Below are positions 1 to 6,852 of a stretch of 64,000 nucleotides of DNA, piece after piece (within the stretch, counting starts at the first letter, position 1; each line of letters starts with the position of its first letter). Both the position numbers and the translations under genes were made by a program. A model generated the notes under the pieces. That model saw only the letters and a program-made list of their open reading frames with translations, had not been told where the DNA came from and did not search any database. This stretch comes from Hylemonella gracilis (GTDB lineage Bacteria; Pseudomonadota; Gammaproteobacteria; Burkholderiales; Burkholderiaceae_C). The stretch covers positions 1,389,501 through 1,453,500 of the forward strand of contig NZ_CP031395.1 in assembly GCF_004328645.1 (NCBI RefSeq), in the 5' to 3' direction.

Positions 1-603
1 GCCAAGCGGGCGGATCGCAGTAGCGACGGCTGGCTCAAGCGCATGAGCGCGCTGGGTTTCTACAAGCTCCACAACCGCCTGGCAAAGGTTCCGCTCCCAG
101 AGAACGTGGGGGACTGCCGGTTGATGGCGCGCCCTGTGCTGGAAGCGCTCAAAACTTTGCCCGAGCGGACCCGCTTCATGAAGGGGCTGTTTGCCTGGGT
201 CGGCTTCAAGACCGTCACGCTGGAGTACACGCGCCCGGTTCGTGCTGGGGGCACAAGCAAGTTCTCGGGCTGGAAGCTCTGGAACCTGGCACTGGACGGC
301 ATCAGCTCTTTCTCCACTGTCCCTTTGCGCATGTGGACCTACCTGGGTGCTCTGGGGGCACTGTCAACGGCCTGCTACGCGCTCTTCGTAGTCGTCCGCA
401 CCCTGGTGCATGGCGTGGACGTGCCGGGTTATGCGTCTCTGCTGGTTGCAATCCTCTTCTTCGGCAGTGTGCAGCTCATCAGCGTAGGGGTGCTGGGCGA
501 ATACATCGGGCGTATCCACGAAGAGTCCAAGCAGCGTCCGGTCTATCTGTTGCGTGCGGTGCATCGGCAGGATGCCGGGGACGCACCTACTTCCGAGGCA
601 TGA
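1..603 (+). CDS. Polyprenyl-phosphate glycosyltransferase, GtrB/ArnC-like (C-terminal part)
   Basis: The reading frame is open from the first base of the window, so the gene starts upstream and only the last 200 residues are seen. This is the end of a GT2 enzyme of the GtrB/YfdH type, which moves a sugar from a nucleotide donor to undecaprenyl phosphate at the inner membrane. The typical C-terminal signature is visible: a basic YTRPVRAGGTSKFS stretch at about residues 78-91, then two membrane helices (about 110-135 and 145-167), and the ending GVLGEYIGRIHEESKQRPVY. The stop overlaps the next ATG (ATGA), so it is co-translated with a GtrA-like flippase. The sugar cannot be deduced because the catalytic domain is outside the window. 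Confidence 0.85.
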   Translation, partial: AKRADRSSDGWLKRMSALGFYKLHNRLAKVPLPENVGDCRLMARPVLEALKTLPERTRFMKGLFAWVGFKTVTLEYTRPVRAGGTSKFSGWKLWNLALDGISSFSTVPLRMWTYLGALGALSTACYALFVVVRTLVHGVDVPGYASLLVAILFFGSVQLISVGVLGEYIGRIHEESKQRPVYLLRAVHRQDAGDAPTSEA

Positions 604-1031
604 GCTTGCCGCTGCGCTTGCTTCTGCGACAGCTTGCCTGCTTCGTGGCTGTGGGTGTTACCGCCACTGCTATGCATTGGTGCTTGGCTGTGTGGCTGGT
701 TGAGGCATGGAGTCTGCCGGCAGCAGCGGCCAACTTGGCGGGATGGGTGCTGGCTTTCGGGGTTTCGTTTGCCGGGCACTACACCTTCACGTTCCGTCAT
801 GCACACACGGATTGGAAGCGTTCGGCCTGGCGCTTCTTTCTGATTTCAGTAAGCGGCTTCGCCGTCAACGAACTGGGATACGTCGGTTTGTTGCACACGA
901 CGGCGCTGCCCTATGACCTGCTGCTCGCACTTCTTCTCGTCACCCAGGCTGGATTGACCTTCCTGGTAAGTCGTCTCTGGGCCTTTCGCCACTCAGCGTC
1001 CGTGCCCCCCTCTCAAGAAACACCCTCATGA
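600..1031 (+). CDS. GtrA-like membrane protein (putative sugar-lipid flippase)
   Basis: A 143-residue protein with four predicted membrane helices and the usual GtrA-family ending, a final helix followed by FLVSRLWAFRHS. The family is proposed to flip undecaprenyl-phosphate-linked sugars across the inner membrane. I chose the ATG at 600 because it overlaps the stop of the GtrB-like gene (ATGA) and gives the family's normal length; the frame is open further upstream, but that part is antiparallel to nothing family-like. The next gene starts in this gene's stop codon, so the three genes form one translation unit. Confidence 0.85.
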   Translation: MSLPLRLLLRQLACFVAVGVTATAMHWCLAVWLVEAWSLPAAAANLAGWVLAFGVSFAGHYTFTFRHAHTDWKRSAWRFFLISVSGFAVNELGYVGLLHTTALPYDLLLALLLVTQAGLTFLVSRLWAFRHSASVPPSQETPS

Positions 1032-2581
1032 AGAACACAGCCTCACAAACGTCGCTCGTCCTGACTTGGCTGATTGCATTGGCCGTTCTGTTGCGCCTGA
1101 TTACCTTGGGGCTCTATCCCCTGTCGGATCTGACGGAAGCACGCTACGCGGAGATCGCGCGCAAGATGGTGGCCTCCGGCGACTGGATCACGCCCTGGTA
1201 TGCCGAAGGCGTGCCGTTCTGGGGCAAGCCGCCGCTCTCCACCTGGTTAACGGCCGGGAGCATGCAGCTGTTCGGTGTGAATGAGTGGGCTGCGCGACTG
1301 CCTCACTTCCTGTGTGCTGCGCTGGTGGCCTGGCTCATGTGGAGCTGGCTGCGGCTCTACAGCGCCCGAACGGCTCAACTGGGATTGGCTCTGCTGATCG
1401 GTTCAGTGCTTTATTTCGTGGCCGCAGGCGCGGTGATGACTGATATGGCTTTGCTCGTTGGCCTGGTCCTGGCGATGCGTGGCTTCTGGTTTGCAATCAC
1501 GCGAACGGATGGCTTCAAGGTAGCGAAGCGTGAGGGCTGGTTGTTCTTCATAGGTCTCGGTCTGGGGCTGCTCGCCAAGGGGCCAGTGGCCCTCATACTC
1601 GCGGGCCTGCCTATTGGCTTGTGGGTACTAGCCTGGCTCGTCTCACCACATCAAAGCAGCGTCCCGGGTATAGGACGCAAGCTGATCTGGTTGTGTAAGC
1701 GGTTGCCTTGGCTGCGAGGTCTGGCCTTGATGTTGTTGATGGCCGTGCCTTGGTACGCGCTGGCCGAATGGCGTACACCCGGATTCCTGAACTATTTCCT
1801 GATCGGCGAGCACTGGCACCGATTCACCCAACCAGGCTGGAGTGGTGACCTCTACGGCACCGCGCACGTCGAGCCTCGTGGAGCGGTCTGGCTTTTCGCG
1901 CTGGCCGCCTGCCTGCCATGGAGTTTTCTGCTGCTAGCGCTGTTGCCTGGACGAGCAAAGGCAAAAAATGAAACGGCACAGAACCCACCAGTGCAGGATG
2001 CGAAGCCATTGGGCTCTGCATCGCTGCGCTGGTATCTCTGGGCTTGGGCGATCGCGCCCTGTTTCTTTTTTACTGCGTCGCGTAATACCTTGTGGACCTA
2101 CGTCTTGCCGAGCTTGCCGGCTGCATTTGCATTGATGGCTCTGTGGCTGGCTAGAGATTCACGTGATCACCGAGTGAACGCCATTATTGGCAGCGGCTTG
2201 CTCGCCGCAAGTGTTTCATTTACTGTTGCGGTGCTGGGATTCCCTGAAATTCACAACTCGGCAAAGGACGTGATCGCCGCATATGAGGAGCGTCGAAGGC
2301 CTGACGATGAAATCGTGTTCATCGGGTCGGGGAACTACTCGGCATTGTTCTATTCGCTCGGGCAGGCACGCATCGTGCGCGTCGGCCAGACAAAGGATGG
2401 GAGTGCACGGAAAATTCTGGAGCGACTACCGGCCATTCATTCAACAACGGGGACTCAGTTTCTGGCTTTACAGAAATCGCAGTGGAAGCGATGGGGCGCG
2501 GGACTGGATAGACGGGCGCAAGATGTGGGGGAGCACAGAGGCTACAAACTTCTAAGATTGCTAAAAGACGAGAGGCAATAG
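1028..2581 (+). CDS. Glycosyltransferase family 39 (ArnT/PMT-like) membrane protein
   Basis: A 517-residue integral membrane protein of the GT-C fold. The first loop holds the acidic motif DLTEARYAEIARKM (about residues 34-47), where the PMT/ArnT family has its catalytic Asp/Glu, followed by WITPWYAEGVPFWGKPPL, which is also typical. About ten hydrophobic helices follow, then a soluble C-terminal part of about 120 residues. Such enzymes take a sugar from a polyprenyl phosphate carrier and put it on lipid A, glycans or protein in the periplasm. With GtrB- and GtrA-like partners in the same operon, a complete make-flip-transfer route is plausible; the acceptor is unknown. It overlaps the previous gene by ATGA. 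Confidence 0.82.
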   Translation: MKNTASQTSLVLTWLIALAVLLRLITLGLYPLSDLTEARYAEIARKMVASGDWITPWYAEGVPFWGKPPLSTWLTAGSMQLFGVNEWAARLPHFLCAALVAWLMWSWLRLYSARTAQLGLALLIGSVLYFVAAGAVMTDMALLVGLVLAMRGFWFAITRTDGFKVAKREGWLFFIGLGLGLLAKGPVALILAGLPIGLWVLAWLVSPHQSSVPGIGRKLIWLCKRLPWLRGLALMLLMAVPWYALAEWRTPGFLNYFLIGEHWHRFTQPGWSGDLYGTAHVEPRGAVWLFALAACLPWSFLLLALLPGRAKAKNETAQNPPVQDAKPLGSASLRWYLWAWAIAPCFFFTASRNTLWTYVLPSLPAAFALMALWLARDSRDHRVNAIIGSGLLAASVSFTVAVLGFPEIHNSAKDVIAAYEERRRPDDEIVFIGSGNYSALFYSLGQARIVRVGQTKDGSARKILERLPAIHSTTGTQFLALQKSQWKRWGAGLDRRAQDVGEHRGYKLLRLLKDERQ

Positions 2582-2801
2582 CAAAAATCTGCATCGTCAA
2601 ATGCCAACACCCAGGCAATGACTGCTTTTGATGCTGCATGAGATAGGGCAGCTCAAGGCTGGTTGCAGTCTTTGCATTTCAGTACTCCAATGACTGCATT
2701 TGGCGCAAGCGGTCAACTTGGAAGGTCTGATAGCTAATTCAGCTATCCTGTTGGGCGCATTTCGCCGACCGTAGGCGTCGAATAGGAGAGCCGGTGCCCT
2801 G
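2582..2801. other. Intergenic region before the CBASS genes, with an attC-core-like heptamer
   Basis: No gene is seen here. At 2750-2756 lies GTTGGGC, which fits the integron recombination core GTTRRRY and sits 45 bases before capV, as expected if capV opens a cassette. No matching RYYYAAC half was found in the preceding 150 bases, and no integron integrase lies upstream, so this may be a decayed attC/attI or chance. An AGGAG at about 2784-2788 is 13 bases from the capV ATG, a long spacing. Confidence 0.35.
2729..2747. promoter_or_regulatory. Perfect inverted repeat upstream of capV
   Basis: GATAGCT and AGCTATC are separated by five bases (AATTC). It has neither a T-run nor a GC-rich stem, so an operator is more likely than a terminator. 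Its position, 55-73 bases before the capV start, fits an operator for the CBASS genes, but no regulator gene is adjacent. Confidence 0.35.
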
Positions 2802-3797
2802 ATGTGGACGAACGAAACCCCTTTCCAAGCGCTCTCGCTCACGGGCGGAGGCTATCGTGGCTTGTTCACGGCTAGGTCCCTCCAAGTCATCGAGGAGCAC
2901 GTTGGTGTGCCAATCGGCCAGCGCTTCGATCTGACCTGCGGCACGTCCATCGGCGGCATCGTCGCCCTAGCTGTGGCTTTTGAAGTCCCGATGAAGCAGG
3001 TTGTGGAAGTGTTCGAGCAGTATGGCGCGGCAATCTTCCCGCCGCACGATCCACCTTCGACAAAAGTTGGCAAAGGATGGGATCTTTGGCAGCACGCCCG
3101 CAAGCCTCGCTACTCTACAGCCCCACTTCGCGAAGCCATCTCGAAGCTCCTTGACAAAGACGCAACGCTGAACGATGCAAAGCATGCAGTTGCTATTCCA
3201 GCGGTCAATGTGACCCAAGGAAAACCCCAGGTCTTCAAGACGCGCCACAAAGAGGAATGGGCCCGCGATTGGAAGTTCAAGGCGGTAGACGTGGCACTGG
3301 CGACAGCCGCGGCTCCAACGTTTTTTGAACTAGCGGAACTGGGCGGAAACCTGTATGCCGATGGTGGCCTGTTCGCGAATGCTCCTGATCTCTTGGCACT
3401 GCACGAGGCTGAATACTTCTTCAATGTGCCAACAGATGCAGTACGCATTTTGAGTATAGGTACTACGACAAAAAGCTACTCAGTTTCCTTTGCTTCTGGC
3501 CGACAGTTCGGGATTGCAGATTGGATGGAAGACCAGCGCCTCTTTTCTGTCACTATTTCCGCGCAGCAGCAGTTTGTAGATCAGCTCATTCAGCACAAAC
3601 TGCAGGATCGCTATTTCCGGCTAGACCACGAGCCGTCGCAAGAGCAGACCAAGGACCTGGGGTTAGACGTCGCGACCGAAGCCGCCAGAATGACCTTGAA
3701 GGCCCTTGCAGATAAGGCGACAACGGATGTACTCAGCAACCGCCTAAAGGACTACTTGGTACATCAACCGCAACTCAAACTCGCGAAGGAAAACTGA
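2802..3797 (+). CDS. capV: CBASS effector: patatin-like phospholipase (CapV family)
   Basis: A 331-residue patatin-like lipase. The oxyanion loop GGGYRG is at residues 15-20, the nucleophile elbow GTSIG at 47-51 gives the catalytic Ser49, and the dyad Asp lies in DGG near residue 187. CapV proteins are activated by the cyclic dinucleotide made by the neighbouring CD-NTase and then degrade membrane phospholipids, so an infected cell dies before phage release. The stop overlaps the start of the CD-NTase gene (TGATG), which is strong context. Similar catalytic motifs occur in patatins without a CBASS role; the linked CD-NTase is what makes the call. No membrane helix or signal peptide is visible, as usual for CapV. 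Confidence 0.9.
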   Translation: MWTNETPFQALSLTGGGYRGLFTARSLQVIEEHVGVPIGQRFDLTCGTSIGGIVALAVAFEVPMKQVVEVFEQYGAAIFPPHDPPSTKVGKGWDLWQHARKPRYSTAPLREAISKLLDKDATLNDAKHAVAIPAVNVTQGKPQVFKTRHKEEWARDWKFKAVDVALATAAAPTFFELAELGGNLYADGGLFANAPDLLALHEAEYFFNVPTDAVRILSIGTTTKSYSVSFASGRQFGIADWMEDQRLFSVTISAQQQFVDQLIQHKLQDRYFRLDHEPSQEQTKDLGLDVATEAARMTLKALADKATTDVLSNRLKDYLVHQPQLKLAKEN

Positions 3798-5203
3798 TGG
3801 GCCAAGCGTCTAAGCTGTTCAATGGGAACACCGATCAGACGCTTATCGGGCGCGTCACCCCGACGGCGGAGCAGCGAGAGTTCCTGCAGCAGCAGTGGAA
3901 CGACCTCGCCGACTACTTGAAAGAGATGCTTGCTAAGCACGGCTACGCCATCTCCACGTGGCTTCAGGGCTCCTACAAGTACGGAACGCTCATCAAGCCG
4001 GTTCGCCACGGCGAAGAGTATGACGTTGACGTTGGCCTGTACTTCGAGTGGGACGACGACCAAGACGCAGAACCAACGCCTAAGCAACTCCGGAACTGGG
4101 TTCAAGCCGAACTTCTTGAGTATGAGAAGGCGTGCGAAGAGTTGAAGAAGGTGGAGGTGCCGCCCAAGGAACGTTGTTCTCGCGCGTCATACGTTCGACA
4201 GTTTCACATCGACACGCCGGTCTACCACCTCAACACGGACTCCGACGTACGGCGCTTGGCCTGCCTGTCGGGGAAGTGGGAACACAGTGATCCGAAGAAA
4301 CTCTACAAGTGGTTCAAGGACGCCGCCAGCGGCGATGACCGTGATCAGCTTCGGCGGCTTGTTCGATACCTCAAGGCCTGGGCAGCGGTCTCCTTTGACG
4401 ACGCTCCCGACTCCCGGCCGTCATCAATCTTCCTGACAGTCGTCGCCACTGAAGCCTATCAGGTCTTGTGGATGGAGCGCATTCTCGGGTTGACTGATGA
4501 TACTGCGCTCATTGCGATCATCAAGAAGATGCACGACCGATTGTTCGACGACCGCAGGATCGAGAATCCGGTAGACAAGAACGAAGATCTCAATCGGATG
4601 TCTTCGGATGCGTGGGATGGATTTCTGCCCAGACTTGCCGCGCTGCAGAACATCGCCGACCGCGCTGGCGACACTGAAGATGAGGTGTCGGCCGCACTCA
4701 TTTGGTCGGAGGCATTCTCGTTTCTCATGCCGCTGCCTGAAACTGACCAAGTAGAAATCGTCGACGAAACCTTCGGGCGAGCAGTCATGCAATTGCCAGA
4801 GGTTGAAGTCAAGGTATTCACAGGTACGCCACCTCGCCTCTTGGCAACGCATCGTAACGAAGTGCCAGGCGTGGCAAAGGACTGCGACCTGACGTTCACA
4901 ATCGTCAACCCACATGTAGTGCCGGAGTTCGCGATAGTAGAGTGGACAGTCCGCAATGAGGGCGAAGAGGCCGATCAGCGGAGCGACTTGGGACACCGAC
5001 GAGTTGGAATGCGCCTCCTCAGCGCCGAGGAACACACGGCCTACGTGGGCAGACACTTTATGGACTGCGTCGTTCGCCTAAACGGGCAGGTTTACGCAGT
5101 TCGGCGCGTGCCGGTAACGATCCGCGACGTTCGGCATGTGGCACGCAACCCAGCGAAACCATCGTACACAAAACTCCGGAGTCGTTTCCGCCAACGCCGG
5201 TGA
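3797..5203 (+). CDS. CBASS CD-NTase with C-terminal AGS-C-like sensor domain
   Basis: A 468-residue nucleotidyltransferase. The pol-beta fold core shows QGS at 57-59, the metal-binding pair D76 and D78 in YDVDVGLYF, and a third Asp in HIDTPVYHL near residue 139. This layout is that of DncV-like SMODS cyclic nucleotide synthases. Residues from about 330 form a second domain; the stretch EWTVRNEGEEA ... HTAYVGRHFMDCVV resembles the adenylyl/guanylyl and SMODS C-terminal sensor (AGS-C) domain. The protein should make a cyclic oligonucleotide that activates CapV; which one cannot be read from the sequence. AAGGA about 8 bases before the ATG is the ribosome site. No Cap2/Cap3 genes are adjacent, so this is a minimal (type I) CBASS layout. 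Confidence 0.88.
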   Translation: MGQASKLFNGNTDQTLIGRVTPTAEQREFLQQQWNDLADYLKEMLAKHGYAISTWLQGSYKYGTLIKPVRHGEEYDVDVGLYFEWDDDQDAEPTPKQLRNWVQAELLEYEKACEELKKVEVPPKERCSRASYVRQFHIDTPVYHLNTDSDVRRLACLSGKWEHSDPKKLYKWFKDAASGDDRDQLRRLVRYLKAWAAVSFDDAPDSRPSSIFLTVVATEAYQVLWMERILGLTDDTALIAIIKKMHDRLFDDRRIENPVDKNEDLNRMSSDAWDGFLPRLAALQNIADRAGDTEDEVSAALIWSEAFSFLMPLPETDQVEIVDETFGRAVMQLPEVEVKVFTGTPPRLLATHRNEVPGVAKDCDLTFTIVNPHVVPEFAIVEWTVRNEGEEADQRSDLGHRRVGMRLLSAEEHTAYVGRHFMDCVVRLNGQVYAVRRVPVTIRDVRHVARNPAKPSYTKLRSRFRQRR

Positions 5204-5278
5204 CACCTTCTATTGGGCCTCAGGTTTGACGCGCAGGAGTGTCTACCGAAATCGGGGCAATTCAGACCGCACAAACCG

Positions 5279-5743
5279 ATGTCCGCCAAACTCGATCAGC
5301 TAGCGTTCCGGTTCTTCAAGCTTTTCGCTCAATACGAGTACGCGTTGAAGGCAATGGGCTATGGTCGCGCCGGGAACGCGGACGCAGCCGAGCCCGAGTG
5401 GGATCGGTTCGCGAATGAAGTGGGCACTCTTCTACTTCAGGCGGAGAACCCTGACGTCGTGGCAGCCCGGACATATCTCTTCGAAAATCCACCGAAGCGT
5501 CAAGTGTGGGTCAATGGGAACGCTGCCTGGGCTGAGGTTCCAAACGTCGAGCGCTCAGCTCAGATGCTGGTTGCTCACATTCGTCGGGTGCGGAACAATC
5601 TGTACCACGGAGGCAAGTTCCATGGACAGTGGATCGACCCAGACCGCAGCTTGGAACTCCTTTCCAAGTCACTGCTGCTCCTGGAACACTTGGTCAGTGC
5701 AGATGCGGGGTTGCATGAAGCGATCCAAGGCAATGCGGTCTAA
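5279..5743 (+). CDS. HEPN-like protein with RNNLYH motif, linked to CBASS
   Basis: A 154-residue, mostly helical protein that I do not recognise as a named gene. It carries R105-NNLY-H110, the Rx4H signature of HEPN ribonucleases, in the context VRNNLYHGGK that recurs in HEPN proteins of defence islands. It begins 75 bases after the CD-NTase stop and may be a third component or an independent gene in the same cassette. The ATG at 5279 was preferred over an upstream in-frame ATG at 5213, because the added 22 residues look unstructured and this start gives a compact fold. Its TAA stop lies inside the R'' core of an attC-like site, as is normal for the last gene of an integron cassette. Confidence 0.6.
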   Translation: MSAKLDQLAFRFFKLFAQYEYALKAMGYGRAGNADAAEPEWDRFANEVGTLLLQAENPDVVAARTYLFENPPKRQVWVNGNAAWAEVPNVERSAQMLVAHIRRVRNNLYHGGKFHGQWIDPDRSLELLSKSLLLLEHLVSADAGLHEAIQGNAV

Positions 5744-5800
5744 CAAGTCGGTCGACTCGGACGTGCCCCGGCAGCGCGCCACTCACCTCCAACGTTAGAC
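5738..5800 (+). other. attC-like integron recombination site 1
   Basis: GTCTAAC at 5738-5744 matches the R'' core (RYYYAAC) and GTTAGAC at 5794-5800 matches the R' core (GTTRRRY). The two heptamers are exact reverse complements, 63 bases end to end, with an imperfectly self-complementary GC-rich centre. The upstream gene's stop codon lies in R'' and the next gene starts 18 bases after R', which is the usual cassette geometry. L boxes are not clear. Confidence 0.65.
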
Positions 5801-5817
5801 ATCATTGGGTACACGTT

Positions 5818-6639
5818 GTGGCACACGAGAAGCTGCGAATCGCCAGGACAAGCCAGGATGTTCTTATCGCCAACGTGCGCGGCCAAGTCGGCGAGTCGAT
5901 CACGACTTGGGTCATGCTCAGGCACGCGATGGCGCAAGCGGCAACGATCCGCTCTACTGACCCGATAAAAGACATTGGAAACCGGGAGTTGGCCTACCTG
6001 GACATCTTGGTCCAGAAGCTGAAAGACGAACTCATCGCGAATCTGGCGGAACTAGGTGATGAGAAAGTTGGGAGAGCCAATTTCTACTTCGCATCAGTGA
6101 AGATTGGCTCTCTCACTAACGAGACTAGCAAATTCTCAAAGTTCGTCATATCAAAACAGTTTCGACGCAAACGGAACCAAGAGATAGCACATCGAGAACA
6201 GCCAGAGCAATGGTTCGAGGACCGTCCAATCTATATCGGATACCAAACAGTCTTGCGTGGCCTGGCAATGGCCGTACGTCTAATGAAGGCCTTCGATCGC
6301 AAGCATCTCGGTCCTGCCTCGCCGTACCTGTGGGGAGAGGCTCGCAAGAAGCGCGGTCAATTCCTAGCGCCGGCGCGTGCCGCCTATCTCTTGCTACCGT
6401 ATCTTCGCCTCCCCTCAGAGACCAGAGTTCGTGTCGCGCTTCAAGAGCAAGCGGAAGGGAAAGTGATCTGGACAGAGATGAAAACGACGATCAATGGCGC
6501 CCCGGCAAGCATCTTGGCAAACAAGGAGTGGGGTTTACTACTCCTTGGCAATCGAATCCTGCCACTCGATGAGTATCCGCTCCAGAGTCTTGATTCAGTC
6601 AACTTCGGCCCCGAAGCGACACTGCCGAATGACGCCTAA
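5818..6639 (+). CDS. Unknown cassette protein with HEPN-like Rx5H motif
   Basis: A 273-residue protein starting at GTG 5818. The function is not recognised. Residues 119-125 read R-NQEIA-H in the context FRRKRNQEIAHRE, like the Rx4-6H motif of HEPN/AbiU2-type proteins, with helical predicted surroundings. The C-terminal third (KKRGQFLAPARAAYLLLPYLRLPSE) has no family I can name. The gene lies alone between two attC-like sites: it starts 18 bases after site 1, and its TAA stop is within the R'' heptamer of site 2, so it looks like a single-gene cassette. No clear ribosome site precedes the GTG. Confidence 0.6.
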   Translation: MAHEKLRIARTSQDVLIANVRGQVGESITTWVMLRHAMAQAATIRSTDPIKDIGNRELAYLDILVQKLKDELIANLAELGDEKVGRANFYFASVKIGSLTNETSKFSKFVISKQFRRKRNQEIAHREQPEQWFEDRPIYIGYQTVLRGLAMAVRLMKAFDRKHLGPASPYLWGEARKKRGQFLAPARAAYLLLPYLRLPSETRVRVALQEQAEGKVIWTEMKTTINGAPASILANKEWGLLLLGNRILPLDEYPLQSLDSVNFGPEATLPNDA

Positions 6640-6725
6640 CTCGAACGTTGAGGCACCGCTCCCCCTGGCGCTGACTGTCCGGTATGTGGCCGCAACCTGA
6701 CGGCCCCATTTTTAGTGAGTTAGGC
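6634..6725 (+). other. attC-like integron recombination site 2
   Basis: GCCTAAC at 6634-6640 (R'' core) and GTTAGGC at 6719-6725 (R' core) are exact reverse complements, 92 bases end to end. The stop of the preceding gene is inside R''. A smaller inverted repeat (GGCCG/CGGCC) lies within the centre. It fits attC consensus cores, but the interior arms are poorly paired, so the site may be weak. Confidence 0.6.
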
Positions 6726-6773
6726 AGCAATCGCTGCACAGCCGTCGGTCAAAGCTCAAGGTCCAGTTCAGGC
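6723..6773. repeat. Degenerate ~50-bp direct repeat, copy A
   Basis: This stretch begins GGCAGCAATCGCTGC and matches 9468-9518 in the same orientation: 15 identical bases, then about two thirds identity, many of the differences being transitions. The two copies flank the minus-strand nuclease-NTPase gene. Copy A begins inside the last bases of attC-like site 2. Confidence 0.55.
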
Positions 6774-6852
6774 TGCAAGCGGCCAGTCAGCGCGCAGATT
6801 CTTGATGGCCGGTTTGCCTGAGAGCGGACGCCGGGGATACCTGACCCGATAC

